6,503 nt of DNA from Actinomycetes bacterium (GCA_023388385.1 JAEWGK010000046.1:1-6503), one strand, 5' to 3'. Positions 1-6,162 are shown, counted from the first letter of the stretch. Translations and numbers: made by a program. Notes: generated by a model from the letters alone, not told the origin.

Positions 1-757
1 CGGCGTCGTCACGCGACGCGCCGGAGACCTCCGCCTCCCGGGCCCGACGCGCCGCGCGGCGGCGGCGCGACGCCTCGCGGCGGTCGTCGACCATTTCGAC
101 GTCGGTCTGCGTGTACGGCGCGAGGCCGGAGCGCAGGTAGACCTGCTGGGCGCGCAGGACGGGGTCGGAGTCCGCCTGGTCTCGGCGGGCCAGCGCCAGC
201 GCCGACTGCAGCGCGGACTTGCGGAACACCAACCAGCTCACGGCGATGAAGAGGCCGACGGAGCAGATGATGGCCAGCCAGAGACCGAACGCGATACCCG
301 CGCCCGGACCCTCCGGCGAGCGGGACTGGCGCATCCAGCCGGCGGCGAAGGCGTACCACATGCTGATGCCGGCGATGATCCACGTGAGGAAGCCGACGAT
401 GACCTGCCGGCTGATCAGCGTGGCCACGACCATGAGGATGGTGAGCAGCTTCAGGACGGCGTGGATGCGCTCCGGCAGGGCCGTCGCCGCGGTCTGCGCC
501 GTCTCCGTGTTGAACAGCACGTCGAAGCCGCGGACCGAACCGGAGTGCGGCAGGAAGTACGTCGTAGCCAGCAGCAGCGTGAACAGGGCGACGGGGCCCA
601 GCGCGTTGCCGATGGTGATGACGCCGGCGGCCTTCCGCTCGACGCCGCGGAGATCGCCGCCTTCCACGGCCGTCACCGCCTGCCCCGTGCCGGCCTTGTT
701 GCTCGCCTCGCCGGCGTCGCCCACGGTCGCCCCCGCGTCCTTCACGTCGTCACTCAC
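1..757 (-). CDS. Rv2732c-family four-helix membrane protein (3' end off window)
   Basis: Predicted integral membrane protein of unknown function. It matches the conserved actinobacterial gene that follows miaB in Mycobacterium tuberculosis (Rv2732c) and in corynebacteria; I identify it by position and topology, not by a catalytic motif. The visible part is 252 codons without a stop, so the C-terminus lies beyond the left edge. A polar, Ala/Gly-rich N-terminal stretch (about 1-42) precedes four hydrophobic segments at roughly 45-70, 99-115, 118-141 and 154-178. A soluble, strongly basic tail follows, with an Arg-rich run at about 226-240 that probably faces the cytoplasm. The GTG start is chosen because an AGGGAGGA ribosome site lies 7 nt upstream, whereas the ATG in that site opens only a 3-codon frame. 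The start lies inside the end of miaB (8-bp overlap), so the two genes are probably translationally coupled. No enzymatic residues are recognisable. Confidence 0.82.
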   Translation of the reverse strand, partial: MSDDVKDAGATVGDAGEASNKAGTGQAVTAVEGGDLRGVERKAAGVITIGNALGPVALFTLLLATTYFLPHSGSVRGFDVLFNTETAQTAATALPERIHAVLKLLTILMVVATLISRQVIVGFLTWIIAGISMWYAFAAGWMRQSRSPEGPGAGIAFGLWLAIICSVGLFIAVSWLVFRKSALQSALALARRDQADSDPVLRAQQVYLRSGLAPYTQTDVEMVDDRREASRRRRAARRAREAEVSGASRDDA

Positions 758-2315
758 AGCCGCATCCTCCCTGGTTGGACGTCACGATCGGCAGCTGCGC
801 ACCACGCTGCCGCACCGACGGCAAGCCTAGCCCGACACCGATTGGGGCCGTAGTCGGAGTGCGGCCGGCCTCCCACATGTCGCCGGCGCGGGTGCGGCGG
901 TGATCGGTGACCCCGGAGTCCGCCAGCAGGTAGTGCGGGGCGGAGCCGGTGACGGTCACGGTGATGTAGTCGCCGGGGCGGATGCCGTCGCGGTCGGCGA
1001 GGAAGTGCACCAGGCGGCCGTCGCGAGCGCGGCCGGACATGCGCCCGGTCTCCCGGTTGCGGCGGCCGTCACCCTCGGTGACCAGCAGCTCGAGCTCGCG
1101 GCCGACCTGCTTCGCATGCTCCTCCTCGCTGATCCGCTCCTGCAGCTCCATGAGCCGACCGAAGCGCTCCGAGACGACCTCCGGCGGCACCTGGTCCGCC
1201 ATCGTCGCCGCCGGGGTGCCCGGCCGCGGCGAGTACTGGAACGTGTAGGCGGAGGTGAAGCGGGCGCGCTCGACGACGTCGAGGGTCGCCTGAAAGTCCT
1301 CCTCCGTCTCCCCGGGGAAGCCGACGATGATGTCGGTGGTGATAGCCGCATCCGGCATCCGCTCTCGGACCTTGTCCAGGATGGCCAGGAACTTCTTCGA
1401 GCGGTACGACCGGCGCATGTCCTTCAGCACCTTGTCGGAGCCGGACTGCAGCGGCATGTGCAGCTGATGGCACACGTTCGGCGTCTCCGCCATCGCATCG
1501 ATGACATCGTCGGTGAACTCCGCCGGGTGCGGGGAGGTGAAGCGCACGCGCTCCAGGCCCTCGATGCCGCCGCACGCGCGCAGCAGCTTGGAGAAAGCGG
1601 AGCGGTCGCGCTCCAGCTCCGGGTCGGCGAAGTTCACGCCGTAGGCGTTGACGTTCTGGCCGAGCAGCGTCACCTCGGACACACCCTGCTCCACCAAGGC
1701 CTGCACCTCCGCCAGGATGTCGCCCGGGCGGCGATCGCGCTCCTTGCCGCGCAAGCTCGGCACGATGCAGAAGGTGCACGTGTTGTTGCAGCCGACGGAG
1801 ACGCTGACCCAGCCGGCGTAGGACGACTCGCGCTTGGCCGGCAGAACGGAGGGGAACTCCTCCAGCGCCTCGCGGATCTCCACCTGCGCCTCCTGGTTGT
1901 GCGCGGCGCGTTCCAGCAGCGCCGGCAGGGAGCCGAGGTTGTGGGTGCCGAAGACGACGTCGACCCACGGCGCCTTCCGCACCACGACGTCGCGGTCCTT
2001 CTGCGCCATGCAGCCGCCGACGGCGATCTGCATCCCCGGGTGCGCGTCCTTCACCGGCTTCAGCCGGCCGAGGGTGCCGTAGAGGCGGTTGTCCGCGTTC
2101 TCCCGCACCGCGCAGGTGTTGAAGACGACGACGTCCGCCTGCTCCCCCTCCGGCGCCCGGCGATAGCCGGAGTCCTCCAGCAGGCCGGAGAGGCGCTCCG
2201 AGTCGTGGACGTTCATCTGGCAGCCGAACGTGCGGACCTCGTAGGTGCGCCCCGTGCCGGAGCCGGGCCGGGCGCCGACGGCGGGTTCGTTGACGGTGTC
2301 GGTGGGAGTGGTCAC
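750..2315 (-). CDS. miaB: tRNA (N6-isopentenyladenosine37-C2)-methylthiotransferase MiaB
   Basis: Radical-SAM enzyme that adds a methylthio group to i6A at position 37 of tRNAs reading UNN codons, giving ms2i6A; cytosolic, with two 4Fe-4S clusters. The start at GTG 2315 gives 521 aa. Domains in order are an N-terminal UPF0004/MTTase domain (about 24-126), a radical SAM core (about 166-350) and a C-terminal TRAM RNA-binding domain (about 402-468). The MTTase domain has the three auxiliary-cluster cysteines: Cys32 in FGCQMN, Cys68 in NTCAVREN and Cys102 in GCMAQ. The SAM cluster motif CNNTCTFC gives Cys176, Cys180 and Cys183. A longer in-frame start at 2372 would add 19 unconserved residues, so I prefer 2315. 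A tail of about 50 residues after TRAM ends in GGCGCE and carries two extra cysteines. The stop overlaps the next gene. In the C. glutamicum neighbourhood, as I recall it, gluABCD lies between recX and miaB; here the two are adjacent. Confidence 0.96.
   Translation of the reverse strand: MTTPTDTVNEPAVGARPGSGTGRTYEVRTFGCQMNVHDSERLSGLLEDSGYRRAPEGEQADVVVFNTCAVRENADNRLYGTLGRLKPVKDAHPGMQIAVGGCMAQKDRDVVVRKAPWVDVVFGTHNLGSLPALLERAAHNQEAQVEIREALEEFPSVLPAKRESSYAGWVSVSVGCNNTCTFCIVPSLRGKERDRRPGDILAEVQALVEQGVSEVTLLGQNVNAYGVNFADPELERDRSAFSKLLRACGGIEGLERVRFTSPHPAEFTDDVIDAMAETPNVCHQLHMPLQSGSDKVLKDMRRSYRSKKFLAILDKVRERMPDAAITTDIIVGFPGETEEDFQATLDVVERARFTSAYTFQYSPRPGTPAATMADQVPPEVVSERFGRLMELQERISEEEHAKQVGRELELLVTEGDGRRNRETGRMSGRARDGRLVHFLADRDGIRPGDYITVTVTGSAPHYLLADSGVTDHRRTRAGDMWEAGRTPTTAPIGVGLGLPSVRQRGAQLPIVTSNQGGCGCE
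765..772 (-). promoter_or_regulatory. Shine-Dalgarno site for the Rv2732c-type gene, inside miaB
   Basis: AGGGAGGA on the minus strand ends 7 nt before the GTG at 757. It is a near-perfect anti-16S match and fixes that start. The same bases encode part of the Asn-Gln-Gly-Gly stretch at the C-terminus of MiaB, so the miaB coding end doubles as the ribosome site of the next gene. Confidence 0.75.
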
Positions 2316-2323
2316 GGGCCACC

Positions 2324-2354
2324 ACGATAGCGGTCGCCCCTCCGCCCACGGCAA
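2324..2354 (-). promoter_or_regulatory. Candidate promoter for miaB (possibly leaderless)
   Basis: On the minus strand, a TATCGT hexamer (2329-2324) fits the actinobacterial -10 pattern TAnnnT, and a TTGCCG hexamer (2354-2349) resembles a -35, separated by 19 nt. The -10 ends 8 nt before the miaB GTG, and no good Shine-Dalgarno precedes that GTG, so the transcript may start at or next to the start codon. I see no convincing terminator in the 113-bp recX-miaB gap, so read-through from recA-recX is also possible. Motif-only evidence. Confidence 0.33.
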
Positions 2355-2428
2355 TCGTGCGGCCCGGCTCACGCGTACCGCCGCGGGCGCGCTGTCGCCG
2401 GGTCCGCGTGACGACGCGCGGGCGCGGT

Positions 2429-3100
2429 CTACGGGTGGTCGCCCGACAGTTCCGCGTAGCGGTCGTCGAGCGCGTGCTTCGCGACGTCCACGGCGACCGA
2501 CTGCCCGAACCCCCGTCGGGCCAGAACCCCGACGACGCGCCGCAGGTCCCGGTCCCGGCCGGCGCGGTCCCCCGGGACGGAGCGGATGGTGCGGGCCTTC
2601 TTCTCCGCGAGGGCGACGGCGGTGGCGTGCTCGTCGGCGTCGGAGACCTGCTCCAGCGCCTCCTCCCGGACGTGCGGGGCCACGCCCTTTTCAGCAAGCT
2701 CCCTGTCCAGGACGCGGCGGGACTTGCCGCGCCGCGCGGCCCGCTGGCGCACCCATTCGGACGCGAACACCGCGTCGTCGATGAGGTGGGCGGCCTCAAG
2801 GTCGTCGAGGACGCGGTCGATGTCCTCGCGCGTCCTGCCCGGGTCCTCCATCAGCCGGGAGCGCAGCTCCTCCCGGGACCGCGAACGCTGGTCGAGCAGC
2901 CGCAGGGCGTGGGCGCGGATCGGCGCGCGGCGTTCCTCCGCCGCTTTGTCGACGATCCCCGAGCCGTCCGCGTCCTCCATTTCCGCGATGGCCCGCCGCA
3001 GGGCCTCGACGCGTCTGGCTGCGGGTGCGGAGGCGGGCGGCGCGGGGACGCCGTCACGTCCGTTCGCGGCGCCCGCCGGCCGGGATCCGTCGTCGCGCAC
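2429..3100 (-). CDS. recX: RecX, regulator of RecA filaments
   Basis: Small, largely helical protein that binds the RecA filament and modulates (usually inhibits) its recombinase and co-protease activity. The 223-aa product has a low-complexity Ala/Pro/Arg-rich N-terminal extension of about 60 residues, followed by the RecX domain (about 62-215). Recognisable family stretches are [19 protein letters not shown] (65-83), [15 protein letters not shown] (106-120) and the basic [13 protein letters not shown] segment just after it; a third helical repeat containing RRGFGQ lies near 195-210. The chosen GTG at 3100 lies 3 nt after the recA stop, the usual actinobacterial arrangement. It has only a weak purine-rich stretch upstream, in the recA acidic-tail codons, which suggests translational coupling to recA. 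An internal ATG at Met41 would also leave the whole RecX domain, so the exact start is less certain than the identity. Confidence 0.93.
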   Translation of the reverse strand: MRDDGSRPAGAANGRDGVPAPPASAPAARRVEALRRAIAEMEDADGSGIVDKAAEERRAPIRAHALRLLDQRSRSREELRSRLMEDPGRTREDIDRVLDDLEAAHLIDDAVFASEWVRQRAARRGKSRRVLDRELAEKGVAPHVREEALEQVSDADEHATAVALAEKKARTIRSVPGDRAGRDRDLRRVVGVLARRGFGQSVAVDVAKHALDDRYAELSGDHP

Positions 3101-3103
3101 CGT

Positions 3104-4213
3104 CTACTCGTCGTCCTCGTCGTCGAAGTCGACGTTGGGCACGACGTCGATCGGCGCGTCAGCGTCGATCTCCTCCTCCGCCTGGTTGGCGTACTCGCCG
3201 ATGCCGAGCTTGCGCAGGATCTTGTCCTCGATCTCTTCGGCGATGTCCGGGTTGTCCTTGAGGAACTGGCGGGACTTCTCCTTGCCCTGGCCCAGCTGAT
3301 CGCCCTCGTAGGTGAACCAGGAGCCGGACTTCTTCACGATGCCGTTGTCGACGCCCATGTCCAGGATGGAGCCCTCGCGCGAGATGCCCTCGCCGTACAG
3401 GATGTCGAACTCGGCGATCTTGAACGGCGGCGAGACCTTGTTCTTCACGACCTTGAGGCGGGTACGGTTGCCGACGGCGTCCTGGCCCTCCTTCAGGGTC
3501 TGGATGCGGCGGATGTCGCAGCGCACGGAGGCGTAGAACTTCAGGGCCTTGCCGCCCGTCGTCGTCTCCGGGGAGCCGAACATCACGCCGATCTTCTCGC
3601 GCAGCTGGTTGATGAAGATGGCGGTCGTGCCCGAATGGGACAGCGCGCCGGCCATCTTGCGCAGCGCCTGCGACATGAGGCGGGCCTGCAGGCCGACGTG
3701 GGAGTCGCCCATCTCGCCGTCGATCTCCGCCTTCGGGGTCAGCGCGGCGACGGAGTCGATGACGATGATGTCGATGGCCCCGGAGCGCACCAGCATGTCG
3801 GCGATCTCCAGCGCCTGCTCGCCGGTGTCCGGCTGGGACACCAGCAGGTTATCGGTGTCGACGCCCAGCTTCGCCGCGTACTGCGGGTCGAGTGCGTGCT
3901 CCGCGTCGATGAACGCGGCGATGCCGCCGTCCTTCTGCGCCTCCGCGATGGCGTGGAGGGCGACGGTGGTCTTGCCGGAGGATTCCGGGCCGTAGATCTC
4001 GACGATGCGGCCGCGCGGGAAGCCGCCGATGCCCAGCGCCACGTTGATGGCGGTGTTGCCGGAGGAGATCGCACGGATCGGCGGACGCTCCTCATCGCCC
4101 AGTCGCATGATGGCGCCCTTGCCGAAATCCTTCTCGATGTTCGCCAGGGCGACGTCGAGGGCCTTCAGGCGGTCCCCGCCTCCCGCCGTCGCCGTCGTCT
4201 TCTTCTTCGCCAC
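3104..4213 (-). CDS. recA: Recombinase RecA
   Basis: DNA-dependent ATPase that forms filaments on single-stranded DNA, pairs homologous strands and stimulates LexA self-cleavage. The product is 369 aa, a typical bacterial length. Visible motifs are Walker A GPESSGKT (75-82), the DAEHALD segment with catalytic Glu105, Walker B IIVID (149-153), and the loop L2 region after [22 protein letters not shown] (about 199-221). The C-terminus is acidic (DFDDEDDE), as in many RecA proteins. Both ATP motifs are uninterrupted; there is no intein, unlike in some mycobacterial RecA genes. The GTG at 4213 is chosen because a GGAAGGAG site sits 6 nt upstream and the conserved AKKK...[11 protein letters not shown]-terminus begins there. 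An open frame extends 34 codons further upstream but is not RecA-like. It heads a recA-recX unit and has a LexA-type box about 185 bp upstream. Confidence 0.98.
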   Translation of the reverse strand: MAKKKTTATAGGGDRLKALDVALANIEKDFGKGAIMRLGDEERPPIRAISSGNTAINVALGIGGFPRGRIVEIYGPESSGKTTVALHAIAEAQKDGGIAAFIDAEHALDPQYAAKLGVDTDNLLVSQPDTGEQALEIADMLVRSGAIDIIVIDSVAALTPKAEIDGEMGDSHVGLQARLMSQALRKMAGALSHSGTTAIFINQLREKIGVMFGSPETTTGGKALKFYASVRCDIRRIQTLKEGQDAVGNRTRLKVVKNKVSPPFKIAEFDILYGEGISREGSILDMGVDNGIVKKSGSWFTYEGDQLGQGKEKSRQFLKDNPDIAEEIEDKILRKLGIGEYANQAEEEIDADAPIDVVPNVDFDDEDDE

Positions 4214-4219
4214 GTCGTT

Positions 4220-4227
4220 CTCCTTCC
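4220..4227 (-). promoter_or_regulatory. Ribosome binding site of recA
   Basis: GGAAGGAG on the minus strand, 6 nt before the GTG at 4213. It decides between this start and the longer open frame that reaches 4315. Confidence 0.8.
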
Positions 4228-4358
4228 GCTGGTACCCGGTGCTCACGTCCGGTTCAGGATGCTGTTCGGTGTTCACGCCCCATTGGACGCGGGCGGGGCC
4301 CGGCCGGTTCCACATTCGCTGGCGCTCGGTTCCCCTCCGGGTGCACCCCTGGTTCTAT

Positions 4359-4380
4359 CGCGGAACCGGACGTTCCCGCG
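4359..4380 (-). other. Stem-loop at the predicted 5' end of recA mRNA
   Basis: In the minus-strand transcript, a GGAAC/GTTCC stem (4376-4372 with 4366-4362) closes a 5-nt loop. It extends by three more G-C pairs (4378-4380 with 4359-4361) past one unpaired base at 4377, giving 8 base pairs in all. The stem would begin about 5 nt from a transcript starting near 4385. No T-tract follows, so it is not a terminator; a 5'-end stabilising or regulatory role is inference. Confidence 0.45.
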
Positions 4381-4391
4381 GACGCGACGCC

Positions 4392-4397
4392 AGCATA
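4392..4397 (-). promoter_or_regulatory. Predicted -10 element of the recA promoter
   Basis: TATGCT on the minus strand fits the TAnnnT pattern of actinobacterial housekeeping promoters. No good -35 hexamer stands 16-18 nt upstream, because that space is filled by the LexA-type box, which ends one base from this element. The predicted transcript start is near 4385. Confidence 0.5.
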
Positions 4398-4398
4398 T

Positions 4399-4414
4399 CC
4401 GAACGCCAATTCGA
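4399..4414 (-). promoter_or_regulatory. LexA (SOS) box upstream of recA
   Basis: Read on the minus strand, TCGAATTGGCGTTCGG matches 10 of 12 defined bases of the mycobacterial SOS box TCGAAC-N4-GTTCGA. The two mismatches are the inner base of one half-site and the outer base of the other. It lies one base upstream of the predicted -10, in the core promoter, where LexA binding would block RNA polymerase. LexA control of recA is established in actinobacteria; this site assignment is motif-based. Confidence 0.68.
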
Positions 4415-4467
4415 ACGCCACTCGCCGGAGGCGGCGTGTTCGACGCCGTATTCGCACGCCTTGCCGA

Positions 4468-4477
4468 CGTTCGAACG
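4468..4477. repeat. 10-bp perfect palindrome with TTCGAA core
   Basis: CGTTCGAACG is its own reverse complement. It is about 27 bp past the DUF3046 stop codon and 54 bp outside the recA SOS box. It contains a full LexA half-site on each strand but without the 4-bp spacing of a true SOS box, so its role is unknown. Confidence 0.4.
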
Positions 4478-4504
4478 GCGCGCATTCACCGGTCGTCGGT
4501 CACC

Positions 4505-4738
4505 TCAGGCGCGGTCCGGGAACGAATCCTCGCCCTCGTCGGGACCGAGCCAGCGCTCCTCCGGCACGTCGTTGTCGCGGCACAGGGCCCACCAGATCTC
4601 GCGCAGATCCTCCCCGCGGTCCATGAGCTCCTGCGGAGTCGCCCCGAAATCGGTGAGGACGTGCGAGGCCAGCATCCAGGATCCGACATGGTCGCCGAAC
4701 TCCGCCCTGACCAACCGGTGAAACTCCGCCAAGCGCAT
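4505..4738 (-). CDS. DUF3046 small protein encoded upstream of recA
   Basis: Small conserved actinobacterial protein of unknown function, 77 aa. It matches the DUF3046 family, whose M. tuberculosis member (Rv2738c) also sits just upstream of recA. Family-like features are an N-terminal RLAEFHRLVRAEFG helix, a central SWMLASHVLTDFGATPQELMDRGEDLREIWWALCRDNDVPEERW region (about 20-63) and an acidic C-terminus. There is no signal peptide and no membrane segment, so it is probably cytosolic. The ATG at 4738 begins the conserved MRLAEF sequence. The open frame continues 25 codons upstream, but those residues are not family-like and would cover the promoter region. No Shine-Dalgarno precedes the ATG, and a -10-like TACCCT lies 7 nt upstream, which fits leaderless translation. 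Conservation beside recA hints at a link to DNA repair, but nothing in the sequence proves one. Confidence 0.88.
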   Translation of the reverse strand: MRLAEFHRLVRAEFGDHVGSWMLASHVLTDFGATPQELMDRGEDLREIWWALCRDNDVPEERWLGPDEGEDSFPDRA

Positions 4739-4745
4739 GGAGCCG

Positions 4746-4751
4746 AGGGTA
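4746..4751 (-). promoter_or_regulatory. Predicted -10 element for leaderless DUF3046 transcript
   Basis: TACCCT on the minus strand, with 7 nt between it and the ATG at 4738, places the transcript start at the A of the start codon. No recognisable -35 is present 16-18 nt upstream, as is common for corynebacterial promoters. Confidence 0.4.
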
Positions 4752-4785
4752 CAGGGCGACCGCGGGGCCACCTCCGCCGAACGGT

Positions 4786-4801
4786 GGTGACCGTCGTCAC
4801 G
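4786..4801. promoter_or_regulatory. Candidate GlxR/CRP-type operator
   Basis: GGTGA-N6-TCACG is a symmetric match to the CRP/GlxR consensus TGTGA-N6-TCACA; only the outermost base of each half differs. Its centre (4793.5) is about 55 bp from both predicted transcript starts (4738 for DUF3046, 4848 for bioY), so it could act on either gene. The assignment is by motif only; GlxR is the cAMP-responsive global regulator of corynebacteria. Confidence 0.5.
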
Positions 4802-4812
4802 CAACCGCCCCA

Positions 4813-4825
4813 TGATCGGCGTTCA
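4813..4825. promoter_or_regulatory. Candidate BioQ-like biotin operator of bioYMN
   Basis: On the minus strand the 13-mer TGAAC-GCC-GATCA is a near-palindrome (4 of 5 pairs). Its first half equals that of the C. glutamicum BioQ motif, which I recall as TGAAC-N3-GTTAC; the second half matches at only 2 of 5 bases. It covers the -35 area of the bioY promoter, where a TetR-type repressor would act. It is nested in a larger imperfect inverted repeat (4805-4834) with CCGCCC/GGGCGG outer arms. Confidence 0.5.
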
Positions 4826-4835
4826 TGTGGGCGGA

Positions 4836-4841
4836 TAAGCT
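4836..4841 (+). promoter_or_regulatory. Predicted -10 element of leaderless bioYMN promoter
   Basis: TAAGCT fits TAnnnT and ends 6 nt before the bioY ATG, so transcription would start at the A of the start codon. No Shine-Dalgarno lies in those 6 nt. The -35 area is occupied by the putative operator. Confidence 0.55.
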
Positions 4842-4847
4842 GGGCTC

Positions 4848-5462
4848 ATGCAGAAGACCACCATCCTCGACATCGTGCTGATCGCGGCGTTCGCGGCGCT
4901 CATCATCGTCCTCGGCGCGGTGTCCATCCCCGTCGGCGCGACGGGCGTGCCGATTGTCCTCCAGAACATGGGCATGGTCCTCGTAGGCCTGCTGCTGGGC
5001 TGGAAGCGGGGCACGCTGTCCGTCCTCCTGTTCCTCGCCGTCGGGCTCGTCGGCGTCCCGAACCTCGCGGGCTTCCGCACCACCCTGTCGGCCCTGCCCG
5101 GCCCGACGGTCGGGTACATCGTCGGATACATCGTCACCGCGCTCATCGTCGGTCTGCTCACGGTGCGCCGTCCCCGGAACACCATCGCGCAGATCAGCCT
5201 GTTCATCCTCGCCGGCGTCATCGGCATTCTGGCGCAGTACCTCTGCGGTTCCGTCGGCCTGGTCATCGTCTCCGGCATGGAGTTCGGCGCCGCCGTCGCG
5301 TCCAACGCCGCGTTCATCGTCGGCGACCTCATCAAGGTGGTCATCGCGGCCGTCATCGCCGCGCCCGTCCTACGCGCCGTTCCCTCGCTACGCCCGAACA
5401 GGGCCGGGACGGCCCCCGCCGTCTCGGGGCCCGCGGGCAGCGGCGCCGGCACGACCGCGTAG
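4848..5462 (+). CDS. bioY: Biotin transporter S component BioY
   Basis: Membrane substrate-binding (S) component of the ECF-type biotin importer. It binds biotin outside the cell and delivers it with BioM and BioN. The product is 204 aa with about six hydrophobic segments (roughly 7-28, 34-51, 54-73, 88-106, 112-140 and 144-178). Family stretches are GVPIVLQNMGMVLVGLLLG (33-51), GPTVGYIVGY (85-94), and GDLIKVVIAA (159-168), whose Asp and Lys are typical near the BioY C-terminus. A polar, Ala/Gly/Pro-rich tail of about 25 residues follows the last helix and may be non-essential. The ATG at 4848 fits the -10 spacing for a leaderless message and starts just ahead of the first helix. It is the first gene of bioY-bioM-bioN. 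Corynebacteria often depend on external biotin, which fits a dedicated importer. Recognition is by family pattern and gene context. Confidence 0.94.
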   Translation: MQKTTILDIVLIAAFAALIIVLGAVSIPVGATGVPIVLQNMGMVLVGLLLGWKRGTLSVLLFLAVGLVGVPNLAGFRTTLSALPGPTVGYIVGYIVTALIVGLLTVRRPRNTIAQISLFILAGVIGILAQYLCGSVGLVIVSGMEFGAAVASNAAFIVGDLIKVVIAAVIAAPVLRAVPSLRPNRAGTAPAVSGPAGSGAGTTA

Positions 5463-5472
5463 GCGGCACCCA

Positions 5473-6162
5473 TTGCCCGTCATCCGCTTCGAGGACGCCT
5501 GCTGCGACTTCGGCTCCCGCCGCGCCCTCGGCCCCGTCGCCGCCGAGCTGACCGAGCGCCGCATCGGCGTCATCGGCCCCAACGGCGGCGGGAAGTCGAC
5601 GTTCGTCCGCCTCATCAACGGCCTCGACGAGGCCACCGCCGGCCGCGTCACCGTCGATGGCGTCGACCCCGCCAAAGACGGCCGTGCCGTGCGCCGCCAC
5701 GTCGGGTTCGTGTTCTCCGACGCCGACAACCAAATCGTCATGCCCACCGTCGCCGAGGACGTGGCGTTCTCGCTGAGGCTGCGCAAGGTCCCGGTGCGCG
5801 ACCGCGGACCGCTCGTCGACGCGGCCCTCGCCCGCGTCGGCCTCCTCGGCCACGCCGACGACTCCCCGCACGACATTTCCGGCGGCCAGAAGCAGCTCCT
5901 GGCCCTGACGTCCGTGCTCGCCCTGGAGCCCGACCTCATCATCGCCGACGAACCGACGACGCTCCTCGATCTCCGCAACCGGCGGGCGCTGCGGAACGTG
6001 TTCGAGGAGCTGGACCAGCAGCTGGTCGTCGTCACGCACGATCTCGACTTCCTGGACGGCTTCGACCGCGTCCTGTGCATCGAGCGCGGCCGCATCGTCG
6101 ATGATGGCGCGCCCGGCGACGTCATCCCCGCCTACGTGCGGCGGATGGAGGACGGGGCCTGA
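5473..6162 (+). CDS. bioM: Biotin ECF transporter ATPase BioM
   Basis: Cytosolic ATP-binding subunit (A component) that powers biotin uptake with BioN and BioY. The product is 229 aa, usual for the family. Visible motifs are Walker A GPNGGGKST (35-43), the Q-loop around Gln87 in SDADNQIVMPTVAEDVAF (82-99, with the region typical of ECF ATPases), signature ISGGQKQ (135-141), Walker B LIIADE (155-160) followed by the D-loop TLLD (163-166), and switch His189 in VVTHD. All catalytic positions are present. The start is TTG at 5473, 10 nt after the bioY stop. No ATG or GTG occurs in frame nearby, and the family N-terminus (PVIRFEDACCDFG, first beta strand) begins there. The upstream AGGCGG is only a modest ribosome site, so low initiation or coupling to bioY is likely. 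It ends one base before bioN. Confidence 0.95.
   Translation: MPVIRFEDACCDFGSRRALGPVAAELTERRIGVIGPNGGGKSTFVRLINGLDEATAGRVTVDGVDPAKDGRAVRRHVGFVFSDADNQIVMPTVAEDVAFSLRLRKVPVRDRGPLVDAALARVGLLGHADDSPHDISGGQKQLLALTSVLALEPDLIIADEPTTLLDLRNRRALRNVFEELDQQLVVVTHDLDFLDGFDRVLCIERGRIVDDGAPGDVIPAYVRRMEDGA

Larger units (their letters stand above)
4214..4504. other. Non-coding recA upstream region and mRNA leader
   Basis: This 291-bp stretch between recA and the DUF3046 gene has no open frame with family resemblance. The open frames that cross it are GC-bias shadows. It contains, from the recA side outward: the recA ribosome site; a GC-rich stretch with a perfect 10-bp palindrome GGGTGCACCC at 4339-4348; a stem-loop at 4359-4380; the -10 element and SOS box at 4392-4414; and TCGAAC-like half-sites out to 4480. 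If transcription starts near 4385, the recA leader is about 170 nt. No T-rich terminator for the DUF3046 gene is evident. Confidence 0.6.

Noticed and set aside
900..2330. A 476-codon plus-strand open frame antisense to miaB.
   Set aside because: Low-complexity Arg/Ala/Val/Leu-rich translation with no recognisable domain; it mirrors miaB codon bias.
2380..2425. A terminator or hairpin in the recX-miaB gap, suggested by repeated CGCGGGCGCG.
   Set aside because: The two copies are direct, not inverted, and no T-run follows. In such GC-rich DNA this is expected by chance.
1069..2799. A 576-codon minus-strand frame overlapping recX and miaB in a different frame.
   Set aside because: It shares the strand with two well-supported genes but reads through them as Arg/Pro/Ala-rich sequence without motifs.
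3104..4213. An intein in recA, as in some mycobacteria.
   Set aside because: The RecA frame is continuous at normal length, with both Walker motifs and loop L2 in their usual spacing.
4214..4315. N-terminal extension of RecA by 34 codons.
   Set aside because: The extra residues are not RecA-like, and a strong ribosome site is positioned for the GTG at 4213.
4431..4443. A second SOS box around TGTTCGA near 4437-4443.
   Set aside because: Only one half-site matches; the partner half has almost no agreement with the consensus.
4739..4813. N-terminal extension of the DUF3046 protein by 25 codons.
   Set aside because: The extension would run through the predicted promoter and the GlxR-type site, and the family sequence begins at the ATG at 4738.
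2357..5551. A 1064-codon open frame on the plus strand antisense to recX, recA and the DUF3046 gene, running on into bioY.
   Set aside because: It has no family-like motifs and runs opposite genes that are clearly real. Very high GC at third codon positions suppresses stop codons in the antisense frames, which explains its length.
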